Source: UBA5109 sp965661005
GTDB lineage: Bacteria > Pseudomonadota > Gammaproteobacteria > Pseudomonadales > Pseudohongiellaceae
NCBI GenBank assembly: GCA_965661005.1
Contig: CBFICB010000003.1
Span: forward strand, 1 to 64,000
Reading direction: 5' to 3'
DNA: 64,000 nt
In this document: positions 37,503 to 46,328 of the stretch, piece by piece
Layout of the letters: every line of letters starts with the position of its first letter
Numbering within the stretch: the first letter of the stretch is position 1
The notes under the pieces: model-generated
Databases searched by the model: none
What the model was told of the DNA's origin: nothing
Seen by the model: only the letters and a program-made list of their open reading frames with translations
Made by a program: the position numbers and the translations under genes

Positions 37503-38395
37503 TGAGTAATCAGGCAGCAATAATAGGAAAAATTGATGCAATGCCCAAAGGGGTTTCTCTTTGGGATGATGCCTGGATGCGCCTGAAGAAAAATAAGTTG
37601 GCTATGTTTGGCTTGTTTTTCTTACTTTTTATGGTGATCGTTTGCATACTGGCTCCATGGTTAACACCCTATGGCTATGAAGAGCAGGATTTACGTTTGG
37701 GCTCATCACCTCCCTCAGTGACACACTGGCTCGGTACGGACACTTTTGGGCGCGATATGCTTACCAGAATTCTTTATGGGGGCAGAGTATCACTCATGGT
37801 CGGTTTTATTGCGACCTCAGTTGCATTGCTGATTGGCGTTAGCTATGGCTCTATAGCTGGGTACGCGGGAGGCAAAATTGATGCATTAATGATGCGCCTT
37901 GTAGATATTATTTATGCTTTGCCGTTCATGATTTTCATTGTTTTATTAATGGTGGTTTTTGGAAGAAATCTCTTGCTGCTATTTTTAGCTATTGGAGCCG
38001 TCGAATGGTTGGTAATGGCTCGTATCGTTCGCGGACAGATACAAAATTTAAAACAGCAGGAATTTGTAGAAGCTGCGATTTCTCTTGGTTTGTCTCCAGG
38101 AGATATTGTTCGTAAGCACCTTATCCCAAATGCTCTTGGTCCGATCATCGTCTATACCACCTTAACTATACCTAATGTCATGTTGCTGGAAGCCTTCTTG
38201 AGCTTTCTTGGTTTGGGTATTCAGCCGCCTCAATCTTCCTGGGGTTTACTGATTTCTTATGGTGTAGAAAGCATGGAAGAGTATCCATGGCTCTTGATAT
38301 TTCCCGGGTTTGCACTGACATTAACCTTGTTTGCATTAAACTTCTTGGGCGACGGTTTAAGGGATGCTCTTGATCCCAAGGCTTCCAGAGATTGA
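37502..38395 (+). CDS. oppC: Oligopeptide ABC transporter permease OppC
   Basis: The 297-residue partner permease. A cytoplasmic N-terminus (WDDAWMRLKKNKLAMFGL) precedes TM1; the periplasmic HWLGTDTFGRDMLTRILYG motif is typical of DppC/OppC; the EAA loop reads EAAISLGLSPGDIVRKHLIPNA. It starts one base inside the oppB stop codon. Confidence 0.93.
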   Translation: MSNQAAIIGKIDAMPKGVSLWDDAWMRLKKNKLAMFGLFFLLFMVIVCILAPWLTPYGYEEQDLRLGSSPPSVTHWLGTDTFGRDMLTRILYGGRVSLMVGFIATSVALLIGVSYGSIAGYAGGKIDALMMRLVDIIYALPFMIFIVLLMVVFGRNLLLLFLAIGAVEWLVMARIVRGQIQNLKQQEFVEAAISLGLSPGDIVRKHLIPNALGPIIVYTTLTIPNVMLLEAFLSFLGLGIQPPQSSWGLLISYGVESMEEYPWLLIFPGFALTLTLFALNFLGDGLRDALDPKASRD

Positions 38396-38396
38396 T

Positions 38397-39992
38397 ATGT
38401 CTCTTCTAAGGACTACAGATTTACGCGTACATTTTCATACCCGAAACGGCTTGGTAAAAGCTGTTGATGGGATTAATTTTTCAGTCGAAGAAGGCAAAAC
38501 CTACGCAATTATTGGAGAGTCTGGCTCCGGTAAATCAGTAGCCTGTTACAGCATGTTGGGTTTGGTACCTATGCCGCCAGGTAAAATTGAATCTGGCGAA
38601 GTGTGGTTTGAGAACCAGGATTTACTTAAGTTAAGCGAGGCTCAGCTCAGAAAAATACGAGGAAAAGGTGTTTCGATAATTTTTCAGGATCCGATGACGA
38701 CGCTAAATCCCTTTTTAAAAATTGGAGACCAGCTAATTGAGCCTTTGTGTTTGCATTTCGGCATGAATAAAAAAAATGCCTGGCAAAAAGGCATTGAGAT
38801 TCTGGAAGAGGTCGGCATAAAAAACCCGGCCCAGCGAATGAAGTCATGGCCTTTTGAGTTCTCGGGAGGGATGCGGCAACGGGTTGTAATAGCAATGGCC
38901 TTAGTCACAGAGCCTAAAATTATTATAGCCGATGAGCCGACCACAGCTTTGGATGTTACAGTGCAAGCCCAAATTTTAAAACTTCTAAAAGAGTTGCAGG
39001 CTCGAAGAAATATTGGGGTTATATTCATCAGTCATGATCTTAGCGTTGTCGCAGACATTGCCGATGAAATTGCCGTTATGCAAAATGGTGTTTTTGTTGA
39101 GCAAGGTAGTCGCCATGCAATATTTTCAAATCCGCAACATGAATACACAAAAAAACTGCTGGCAGCTGTCCCTCATTCTGAGAAAGAGCTTCAACAAGAA
39201 GATCATTCATATTTAATTACAGCTGATAATATCAGTGTGCATTTTTCAGGAAGCAAAGAGGAAGGAGTCGTTAAAGCCGTTAATGATGTTTCTTTAAAGA
39301 TCAAACAACATGAGATTCTTGGCCTTGTTGGTGAATCAGGTTCGGGAAAGTCGACTACGGGACGCGCAATTTTACGTTTACTAAATCTGGCAGGTGGAAA
39401 AGTTTTTTTTAATGGCGAGGATATCAGTGATTATTCAAGAACTGAAATGAAGCCGCTGCGTCGCCAGATGCAAATGATTTTCCAGGATCCATACGCCAGT
39501 TTAAATCCTCGAATGTCTGTTTATGACACTCTCGCGGAACCCTTACTTTTACATAAAATAGTGTCAAAAAATGATCTGGATAAAGAAGTTTTTAGTCTAA
39601 TGGACTCTGTTGGCTTATCACGTGAAAGTGTTTTGCGTTATCCACATGAGTTTTCAGGCGGTCAACGTCAACGTATTGCCATAGGTCGAGCAATTGCTAC
39701 AAAGCCTGCATTTATTGTCGCTGATGAGCCTGTTTCTGCACTGGATGTCACTATCCAGGCGCAGATACTTGATTTACTTTTAAATCTTGTGGATGAATTT
39801 AATTTAACGATGTTGTTTATTTCACACGATCTTGGTGTAGTACGTTATCTGGCTGATCGCGTGCTGGTCATGAAAGACGGAAAACTGGTTGAAGAGGGCG
39901 CCGTTCATGAAATATTTACCAACCCTCAAGAGTCTTACACTCAAGCTTTGTTAGAGTCCATTCCAGGTAAATCCTTGTTTGCTGGCAATTAA
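38397..39992 (+). CDS. Fused oligopeptide ABC transporter ATPase (OppD-OppF)
   Basis: One 531-residue chain with two complete ABC ATPases. Half 1 has Walker A GESGSGKSV, signature FSGGMRQRV and Walker B IIIADEPTTALD; half 2 has GESGSGKST, FSGGQRQRI and FIVADEPVSALD. Each half ends in the peptide-importer helical extension. The fusion resembles E. coli YejF or GsiA. The frame opens at 38364 inside oppC, but AGAG is 6 bases before the ATG at 38397 and homologues begin there. The last four bases overlap convergent gloB. Confidence 0.94.
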   Translation: MSLLRTTDLRVHFHTRNGLVKAVDGINFSVEEGKTYAIIGESGSGKSVACYSMLGLVPMPPGKIESGEVWFENQDLLKLSEAQLRKIRGKGVSIIFQDPMTTLNPFLKIGDQLIEPLCLHFGMNKKNAWQKGIEILEEVGIKNPAQRMKSWPFEFSGGMRQRVVIAMALVTEPKIIIADEPTTALDVTVQAQILKLLKELQARRNIGVIFISHDLSVVADIADEIAVMQNGVFVEQGSRHAIFSNPQHEYTKKLLAAVPHSEKELQQEDHSYLITADNISVHFSGSKEEGVVKAVNDVSLKIKQHEILGLVGESGSGKSTTGRAILRLLNLAGGKVFFNGEDISDYSRTEMKPLRRQMQMIFQDPYASLNPRMSVYDTLAEPLLLHKIVSKNDLDKEVFSLMDSVGLSRESVLRYPHEFSGGQRQRIAIGRAIATKPAFIVADEPVSALDVTIQAQILDLLLNLVDEFNLTMLFISHDLGVVRYLADRVLVMKDGKLVEEGAVHEIFTNPQESYTQALLESIPGKSLFAGN

Positions 39993-40768
39993 AATCGATC
40001 TTTCCATTGCCTTAGTGCAGCAAATACAGCGACAGGCTGTTGTGCCTGCTCCGGGAATTTTGCGGTAATAGTTTCTTCAGAACACCGTAAAAATGGATTG
40101 GTTCTGAGTTCCAGTTCAATACTACTTGGAACTGTTGGCACATCGTTTTCGCGCTTGGATTTCTCCTCTTGAATACGATTTTGTAGTGTGGTGTCCTCAG
40201 GCACAACTGCTTCTGCAAAGGCTAAATTGCTTAAGGTATATTCGTGGGCACAAAAGACTTGAGTCTGCGGGTTTAAAGCAGCCAGTTTTTGTAAAGAGTC
40301 GTACATCATTTTAGCTGTACCTTCGAAAATTCTGCCACAACCACCTGCAAATAAAGTGTCACCACAAAATAGCACCGGACTATCTATATCAATATTCATT
40401 TCGGTATCTGCATGATAAGCAATATGGTCTAGAGTATGACCTGGGATTTCCAGAACTTTAAAACTGGTATTGGCGACAACAAGAATATCACCTTCAAATA
40501 CAGGCTTGGTCACCTGTGGAATAGATGAAGACTTAGGGCCGTAAACTGGAACATCATAATGTTCCAGTAAGTCATTGACGCCACCAATATGGTCTGGATG
40601 GTGATGTGTTAATAAAATAGCTGATAGCTTTAATTTATTTGCTTTAAGGTAGGCCAGAACGGGCTTGGCATCTCCTGGATCAACAATACAGGCATTGGAA
40701 GAATCAGGCTCTTTAAATGCCCAAAGGTAATTATCATTGAATGCTTTGATTGGGTATATTTCTAACAT
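39989..40768 (-). CDS. gloB: Hydroxyacylglutathione hydrolase (glyoxalase II)
   Basis: Glyoxalase II hydrolyses S-D-lactoylglutathione to lactate and glutathione, the last step of methylglyoxal removal. At 259 residues it has the metallo-beta-lactamase motif THHHPDH (54-60), then GHTLDHIAY, FCGDTLFAGGCGR and FCAHEYTLSN, providing all the binuclear-metal ligands. It is divergent from the methyltransferase gene, the gloB/yafS/rnhA/dnaQ arrangement known from other gammaproteobacteria. Confidence 0.96.
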   Translation of the reverse strand: MLEIYPIKAFNDNYLWAFKEPDSSNACIVDPGDAKPVLAYLKANKLKLSAILLTHHHPDHIGGVNDLLEHYDVPVYGPKSSSIPQVTKPVFEGDILVVANTSFKVLEIPGHTLDHIAYHADTEMNIDIDSPVLFCGDTLFAGGCGRIFEGTAKMMYDSLQKLAALNPQTQVFCAHEYTLSNLAFAEAVVPEDTTLQNRIQEEKSKRENDVPTVPSSIELELRTNPFLRCSEETITAKFPEQAQQPVAVFAALRQWKDRF

Positions 40769-40819
40769 AGTTAAAGTATTTCATTTTAGGCCGGTTTACT
40801 AATAGGGTATCATGAGTGG

Positions 40820-41599
40820 ATGAGTAACGAAAAATACAAAGAGATTAAAAATTTCACTGAAATGACCGAGTGGTTAAAGACGCCATTAGGTGAAAATCTT
40901 TTGCAGACTGAATGGTCATTATTAGAAAACATGATAAACAGACGGTTTGGTTATCATTTGCTGCAATTAAGTTGTGCTGATATTTCTATGTGTGATGATA
41001 GTCCAATTGGACATAAATTCTGTTTGACGCCATCGACCGCGGTTAAAAATGGTAGCCTGGTTGCACAAGCCGAAGCCATCCCCCTTGCGGCCGAATCTGT
41101 TGACATGGTAGTTCTACACCATGCTCTGGATTATTCTCCTCATCCTCATCAATTGTTACGAGAAGCAGATAGGGTGCTTATTGCTGGTGGCCATTTGCTG
41201 ATTATAGGTTTTAATCCATTTAGCACTTGGGGAGCACGACATAAGTTAGGCAGAAAATCGAGACAAAGCCCCTGGCAGTCCAAATTGCTTTCCAGTATGC
41301 GACTGAGTGACTGGCTGAAACTGTTAGATTTCAAAATAGAACAAGTGCATTATGGCCTTTATTCTTTACCTATCAATAGCTCAAAAATAATTCGTTACTC
41401 TTCTTTTATGGGTAAACTGGCGCAACGTTTAAATTGGCCTACCGGTGGAATATACATCATTTCGGCTAAAAAACAGGCGCTGCCTATGACACCAATACGT
41501 GAGCCTTGGAAAGCCATCCCCGGCAAAGCAAGAGGCTTAGCCCTGTGTGATAATGTCAGTATCGCGCCAAACCAGCCTCATAAAAAAACTTTACATTAA
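40820..41599 (+). CDS. YafS-like class I methyltransferase
   Basis: A 259-residue SAM-dependent methyltransferase-like protein between gloB and rnhA, where E. coli has yafS. The recognisable Methyltransf_11 part is AEAIPLAAESVDMVVLHHALDYSPHPHQ then LLREADRVLIAGGHLLIIGFNP. The SAM-binding Gly-rich loop is not evident: the expected region reads LLQLSCADISMCDD. Substrate unknown. The 3' end continues across the leader of rnhA, whose start follows 25 bases later. Confidence 0.82.
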   Translation: MSNEKYKEIKNFTEMTEWLKTPLGENLLQTEWSLLENMINRRFGYHLLQLSCADISMCDDSPIGHKFCLTPSTAVKNGSLVAQAEAIPLAAESVDMVVLHHALDYSPHPHQLLREADRVLIAGGHLLIIGFNPFSTWGARHKLGRKSRQSPWQSKLLSSMRLSDWLKLLDFKIEQVHYGLYSLPINSSKIIRYSSFMGKLAQRLNWPTGGIYIISAKKQALPMTPIREPWKAIPGKARGLALCDNVSIAPNQPHKKTLH

Positions 41600-41624
41600 A
41601 GGCAAGATACCAGTAAGTGAACTT

Positions 41625-42059
41625 ATGAGCAGGGTAGTTACTATACATACGGATGGAGCTTGTCGCGGCAACCCGGGCCCCGGAGGGTGGGGAGCCACTC
41701 TAGAGCATGGTGATAAACAACGACAACTATATGGTGGAGAACTAGATACCACTAATAACAGGATGGAATTAACAGCCGTTATTAAAGCGCTTGAAGCATT
41801 AAGGTTTAAGTGCCAAATTGAACTCTATACTGATTCAAAATATGTCCTGCAAGGCATAACAGAGTGGATGGCAAACTGGAAAAAAAGAAACTGGCGCACT
41901 GCAGGTAAGAAGCCGGTCAAAAATGTCGATTTGTGGCAAAAATTAGACGCCCTTGTCATTGAGCATGATATTAATTGGCATTGGGTAAAAGGTCATAGTG
42001 GTCATCCAGGTAATGAACTGGCTGATCAATTAGCAAATAAAGGAATAGATGAGCTATGA
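41625..42059 (+). CDS. rnhA: Ribonuclease HI
   Basis: RNase HI cleaves the RNA strand of RNA-DNA hybrids. The 144-residue protein keeps the catalytic carboxylates at the E. coli positions: Asp10 (HTDGACRGN), Glu48 (NRMELTAV), Asp70 (LYTDSKY) and Asp134 (ELADQLA); His124 (KGHSGHP) is also present. The frame opens upstream at 41547 inside the methyltransferase gene, but family N-termini align with the ATG at 41625. The stop overlaps dnaQ (ATGA). Confidence 0.96.
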   Translation: MSRVVTIHTDGACRGNPGPGGWGATLEHGDKQRQLYGGELDTTNNRMELTAVIKALEALRFKCQIELYTDSKYVLQGITEWMANWKKRNWRTAGKKPVKNVDLWQKLDALVIEHDINWHWVKGHSGHPGNELADQLANKGIDEL

Positions 42060-42769
42060 GACAAATCGTCCTTGACACTGAAACAACAGGTTTGGAACCA
42101 AGCCAGGGTCATCGAGTTATTGAAATTGGCTGTGTCGAACTGATTAATAGACGTTTAACTGGAAATAATCTGCATATTTATATAAACCCCCAACGTGAAA
42201 TTGATGCTGGCGCTTTGGAAGTACATGGAATTAGCAGTGACTTTCTCGCGGATAAGCCGCTATTTACAGACATAGCAGACACCTTTATTGATTTTGTAAA
42301 AGGTGCTGAATTGGTTATTCACAACGCTCCCTTTGATATCGGCTTCCTAAATTCAGAGCTATCAGATTTAAATCGTGGCTATAAAAACATGGAAGATTAT
42401 TGCAAGATATTAGACACACTTGCCATGGCTCGTAAAAAACATCCTGGTCAAAAAAATAACCTTGATGTGCTTTGTAAGCGTTACTTCGTTGACAATACGC
42501 AGCGAGAATTGCATGGCGCATTACTTGATGCTGAAATTCTTGCCGATGTGTATTTGATTATGACCGGCGGGCAATCCAGTTTTGCTCTTGGGAATGATAG
42601 TGCGTCAGAAGCAAGTGTCGCTAACAAGATTAAAAGACTCGACAATAATAGACCTCCGCTTAAAGTAATAATGGCGACTGAGGAAGAGGAGGCAGCTCAT
42701 CAATCACGTTTGGAGAGCATTCGGGAAATTTCAGATACGCACTTGTGGCAAGTACAAAAAGAAAGTTAA
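42056..42769 (+). CDS. dnaQ: DNA polymerase III epsilon subunit (3'-5' proofreading exonuclease)
   Basis: A 237-residue DEDDh exonuclease. Exo I is VLDTETTGLE (Asp7, Glu9), Exo II is HNAPFDIGFLN, and Exo III is HGALLDAEILADVY. The C-terminal tail needed to bind the alpha subunit follows a short linker. It overlaps rnhA by four bases, so the two are probably coupled. Confidence 0.96.
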   Translation: MRQIVLDTETTGLEPSQGHRVIEIGCVELINRRLTGNNLHIYINPQREIDAGALEVHGISSDFLADKPLFTDIADTFIDFVKGAELVIHNAPFDIGFLNSELSDLNRGYKNMEDYCKILDTLAMARKKHPGQKNNLDVLCKRYFVDNTQRELHGALLDAEILADVYLIMTGGQSSFALGNDSASEASVANKIKRLDNNRPPLKVIMATEEEEAAHQSRLESIREISDTHLWQVQKES

Positions 42770-42831
42770 TTTTGGTCGTTAATAGACCTTATACATAAAA
42801 TTTATTTGTTTGATTATTATTGAGGTTGCTT

Positions 42832-43872
42832 GTGGAATTTATTTCAGAATATGGCATGTTTCTAGCTAAAACATTAACCTTTACCGTCGCTGTAATAGTG
42901 ATAATTGTGGCTGCAGTGGGTAGCGCTGTTAAATCAAAAAAAGAATCCAAAGGAGCGATCTCTGTTCTTCACCTCAACAAGGAAATTGAGAGTCTTGGTG
43001 AAGAAATACAAGATGTTGTAGACGAAGAGAGTTTAAAGAAAGCTAAAAAAGAACATAAAAAAGCTGAGAAAAAACAACAAAAGGCCAAGAAGAAAGATAA
43101 AACTGAAAGTGATAAAAAGCGTTATTATGTTTTTGATTTCAACGGAGATGCTCGAGCTTCACAAGTGGAAAGCATGCGTAAGGTGATTACAGCTGTACTC
43201 AGCATCATCAGGCCAGAGCAAGATGAAGTCATTCTTCGTCTAGAAAGTCCTGGTGGCATGGTTCATGGTTATGGTCTTGCTGCCTCGCAACTAGCCAGAA
43301 TAAAAAATCTGAATATTCCCTTAACTATATGTGTTGATAAAGTAGCTGCCAGCGGTGGCTATATGATGGCTTGTTTAGGTTCTAAGATCGTGGCAGCACC
43401 CTTTGCCTATATTGGTTCAATTGGGGTGCTGATGCAGTTACCTAACTTCAATCGCTTGCTGAAAGAGAAAAATGTAGATTTCGAAATGATTACTGCTGGT
43501 GAGTATAAACGCACACTTACCATGTTTGGTGAAAACACAGACAAGGGCAGAGAAAAAGTTACAGAAGAAATTCAGGAAACGCATGATTTGTTCAAGGATT
43601 TTGTAAAAGAAAACCGTCCAATACTAGAGATAGATAAAGTTGCGACAGGTGAAACCTGGTTTGGCAAAAAAGCATTGGAGCAAAAGTTAGTGGATGAAAT
43701 AAAAACCAGCGATGAATGTATCGTTGATGCTTGTAAAGAAGGGGATGTTTACTTAGTCAGTTATGAGAAAAAACTGAGTATGGCAGATCGCCTTGGCAAG
43801 GTTATGGAAAGTGCTTTGGATAACACCTTGCTCAAATGGCTTAATAAATCATCACATGAGCACACCTCTTAA
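42832..43872 (+). CDS. sohB: Inner-membrane serine protease SohB
   Basis: A 346-residue signal-peptide-peptidase-family protease (S49) in the inner membrane. The N-terminal TM (about 12-30) is followed by a very Lys-rich segment (about 68-98) and the protease domain, with catalytic Ser174 (KVAASGGY) and Lys226 (GEYKRTLT). The frame opens at a TTG at 42820; GAGG at 42822-42825 lies 6 bases before the GTG at 42832, and the resulting MEFISEYGMFLAK aligns with E. coli SohB, so GTG is chosen. It converges with the DUF934 gene after 29 bases. Confidence 0.94.
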   Translation: MEFISEYGMFLAKTLTFTVAVIVIIVAAVGSAVKSKKESKGAISVLHLNKEIESLGEEIQDVVDEESLKKAKKEHKKAEKKQQKAKKKDKTESDKKRYYVFDFNGDARASQVESMRKVITAVLSIIRPEQDEVILRLESPGGMVHGYGLAASQLARIKNLNIPLTICVDKVAASGGYMMACLGSKIVAAPFAYIGSIGVLMQLPNFNRLLKEKNVDFEMITAGEYKRTLTMFGENTDKGREKVTEEIQETHDLFKDFVKENRPILEIDKVATGETWFGKKALEQKLVDEIKTSDECIVDACKEGDVYLVSYEKKLSMADRLGKVMESALDNTLLKWLNKSSHEHTS

Positions 43873-43901
43873 GCTCAGGGATTCATTGAGTGATGAAGAT
43901 A

Positions 43902-44402
43902 CTAGCGTCTGCGGAATAAAGGAGTAGGCTTTGTAACAGTGCTTTGATAGTTTTCAGAGAAATCATGGAAGCCAGCGAGAATAAGCGATTCATCCGCTTC
44001 ATCAGAAACCAGGAAGCTAGTAAAACCACAACTTAACATATAAGAAAGCTGGTCCCTTTGCACATCACCAATTGCTCTTAGATCCCCAGTAAAGTTAAGT
44101 TGCTGTCTCAAAATGGCGGCATGAGAAAATGATCTGCCATCACGGAACACCGGAAAATTTAAAGCGATAACTGGAAAGTCATTAACATTGTCATCAATCA
44201 GAAATGGACTCTCATCGCTATCAAGCCAAATACCATAGGCAGTAGTTTGCTGTTTTAAATAATCTTTATTTTCTGACCAGAGCGCTAAAGGCAATAGACA
44301 CTGGGCATTACTATTGGCTTTTATTTCTTCCAGGTCTGAATCTTTATCAAGCAGGAGCCAGTTGTTATCAATAAGACCGCCTTCCTTAATCAGCTTTGGC
44401 AT
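43902..44402 (-). CDS. DUF934 protein, partner of assimilatory sulfite/nitrite reductase
   Basis: A 166-residue DUF934 family protein. Family features are IWLDSDESPFLI, FPVFRDGRSFSHA and GDVQRDQLSYMLSCGF. It overlaps the end of the upstream hemoprotein reductase gene by 17 bases, the usual linkage of DUF934 with CysI-like reductases, so a role in sulfite reduction is inferred; biochemical function is unknown. AAGGAG lies 8 bases before the ATG at 44402; the longer frame to 44462 would lie inside the reductase gene. Confidence 0.9.
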   Translation of the reverse strand: MPKLIKEGGLIDNNWLLLDKDSDLEEIKANSNAQCLLPLALWSENKDYLKQQTTAYGIWLDSDESPFLIDDNVNDFPVIALNFPVFRDGRSFSHAAILRQQLNFTGDLRAIGDVQRDQLSYMLSCGFTSFLVSDEADESLILAGFHDFSENYQSTVTKPTPLFRRR

Positions 44403-46044
44403 AAACTTTCTCCTTGAAAGGATCCATTCCGAGTCGTTCATAGGTATCAATAAACTTTTCATTGTTTTGGCGCTCGTCCAGATAAATTTGGATAATTTTT
44501 TCTATCACATCTGGAATGTCTTCCTGAGAAAAGGAAGGACCTAAAATTTTAGCCAGCTTAGCCTCGCGACCCGCATCTCCGCCCAGAGCCACTTGGTAAA
44601 ATTCCGCACCTTTTTTGTCGACACCTATGATTCCTATATTACCAACATGATGATGACCACAAGCATTCATGCATCCGGATATATTGAGAGTTATATCGCC
44701 TATGTCATTTAGGCGATCAAAGTCATCAAAGCGACGCTGGATTGCTTCCGCGATAGGGATTGATTTGGCATTGGCCAAAGAGCAGAAGTCTCCTCCGGGG
44801 CAGCAAACAATGTCATTCAACAGGCCGAGGTAAGGAGTTGCCAAACTTTCATTTTTACAGGCTTTATAAATTTCATAGAGATCTTTAATGCGAACGTCAG
44901 CCAGAGTTAAGTTTTGTTCATGCGTGATTCGTAACTCAGAAAAGCTATAACGTTCAGCTAGGTCAGCGACAAACTCCATTTGCCTATCCGTGAGGTCGCC
45001 CGGAGCAGCTCCCGTATCTTTTATGCACAGAGTAACGATGCAATAACCGTCTTGTTTATGAGGATCAACATTTCTATCAAACCAGTTTTTAAACAGCAAA
45101 TCAGACGCCAAAGCAGTATTTATTGCTTCGTCTTCATTTGGCAATTCTTCAAAATCAGGCGTGCTAAAAAAGCTTTTGCAACGAGCAACTTCTGCTTCAG
45201 TTAAGGTTGCCTCTTTATCTTTGGAAAACTGCCATTGAGCTTCTACTTTTTCTCGAAAGGCATCAATACCAAGTTCCTTAACCAATATTTTTATTCGGGC
45301 TTTATATTTGTTATCACGGCGGCCTTCCATGTTATATACCCGCATAATCGCGTCGAGATAACTTAACAAATGCTGCCAAGGCAAATATTCACAAATAACC
45401 TGCCCAATGACAGGCGTCCGCCCTAAACCGCCACCAACCAGCACTTTAAAACCAACCTCACCCTGTTCGTTCTTTTGCAAATACAAACCGATGTCATGAA
45501 CCTGTGTGGCTGCCTGATCTATCTCAGTGCCACAAACGGCAATTTTAAATTTTCTTGGGAGATAGGCAAATTCAGGGTGGAAAGTAGACCATTGTCGAAT
45601 GATTTCACACCAAGGTCTGCTATCTTCAATTTCATTCAAGGCTGAACCTGCAAATTGATCAGTCGTCGTATTTCTGATGCAATTTCCGCTGGTCTGAATG
45701 GCATGCATGCTGACTTCTGCCAACTCTGCCAATAAATCGGGTAGTTGTTCAAGTTTTGGCCAGTTGTATTGAATATTTTGCCGTGTCGACAGGTGCGCAT
45801 AGCCCTTGTCATAATCTCTGGCTATAGATGCCAATTTCCTTAACTGGGTCGATAAGAGCAAGCCATAAGGCACAGCAACACGCAGCATAGGCGCAAGGCG
45901 CTGTATGTATAGTCCATTTTGTAATCGTAAGGGAAGAAACTGTTCGTCGCTTAATTGTCCAGCGAGATAACGCTGGGTTTGATCACGGAATTGGACGATG
46001 CGTTCCTCCAACATTTTGTGATCATATTCGTCATAAATATACAT
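44386..46044 (-). CDS. cysI: Sulfite reductase hemoprotein (CysI-type nitrite/sulfite reductase)
   Basis: A 552-residue siroheme/[4Fe-4S] reductase that reduces sulfite to sulfide. The four cluster ligands are the C-x5-C in CCPGGDFC and the C-x3-C in SGCMNACGHHH; the siroheme-binding STRQNIQYNW and IQTSGNCIRN segments are present. The N-terminus MYIYDEYD matches Pseudomonas-type CysI, so the ATG at 46044 is preferred to the frame opening at 46086. No flavoprotein CysJ is nearby, in line with this type using another electron donor. Confidence 0.92.
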   Translation of the reverse strand: MYIYDEYDHKMLEERIVQFRDQTQRYLAGQLSDEQFLPLRLQNGLYIQRLAPMLRVAVPYGLLLSTQLRKLASIARDYDKGYAHLSTRQNIQYNWPKLEQLPDLLAELAEVSMHAIQTSGNCIRNTTTDQFAGSALNEIEDSRPWCEIIRQWSTFHPEFAYLPRKFKIAVCGTEIDQAATQVHDIGLYLQKNEQGEVGFKVLVGGGLGRTPVIGQVICEYLPWQHLLSYLDAIMRVYNMEGRRDNKYKARIKILVKELGIDAFREKVEAQWQFSKDKEATLTEAEVARCKSFFSTPDFEELPNEDEAINTALASDLLFKNWFDRNVDPHKQDGYCIVTLCIKDTGAAPGDLTDRQMEFVADLAERYSFSELRITHEQNLTLADVRIKDLYEIYKACKNESLATPYLGLLNDIVCCPGGDFCSLANAKSIPIAEAIQRRFDDFDRLNDIGDITLNISGCMNACGHHHVGNIGIIGVDKKGAEFYQVALGGDAGREAKLAKILGPSFSQEDIPDVIEKIIQIYLDERQNNEKFIDTYERLGMDPFKEKVYAKAD

Positions 46045-46182
46045 AATAAAAAAGAATTTGAAATTAAAGGCCGCGATAATACACAATCATGACTTTAAGT
46101 GCCATCCATGCTTGAGTTTTGGTCTTCAGAGCAGGATAATTCGCACTTTAAAACCAAGCCTCCAACGAGTTAATAAATTATC

Positions 46183-46311
46183 ATGAGTGATACAGAAAAT
46201 AATTCATCAAACACAGAATTTAACGAAGCGGATAGCAAGGCGGATGCCATTGCCATGTTTTTCTTGGTAGTCATAGCGGTTGCCACTATGGTCTATCTGG
46301 CAAATACTTAG
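46183..46311 (+). CDS. Small single-TM membrane protein, 42 residues
   Basis: A short frame starting MSDTENNSSNTEFNEADSK, polar and acidic, then one hydrophobic helix (AIAMFFLVVIAVATMVYLA, about residues 22-40) and a two-residue tail. I do not recognise it. Support: clean polar-then-hydrophobic design, a good ATG, and a place in an otherwise unoccupied divergent gap. Against: no strong Shine-Dalgarno and a stop codon embedded in a 16-bp tandem duplication. It could be a small membrane peptide or a chance frame. Confidence 0.5.
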   Translation: MSDTENNSSNTEFNEADSKADAIAMFFLVVIAVATMVYLANT

Positions 46312-46328
46312 ACTGGCAAATACTTAGA
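46297..46328. repeat. 16-bp perfect tandem duplication across a stop codon
   Basis: CTGGCAAATACTTAGA occurs at 46297-46312 and 46313-46328 without a gap. The first copy contains the last codons and the TAG of the small membrane protein frame. Confidence 0.95.

Noticed and set aside
36573..38395. A dipeptide/nickel transporter instead of an oligopeptide system
   Set aside because: The permeases alone do not distinguish these, but the binding protein lacks NikA-like features and reads as OppA/MppA; the general peptide call is kept.
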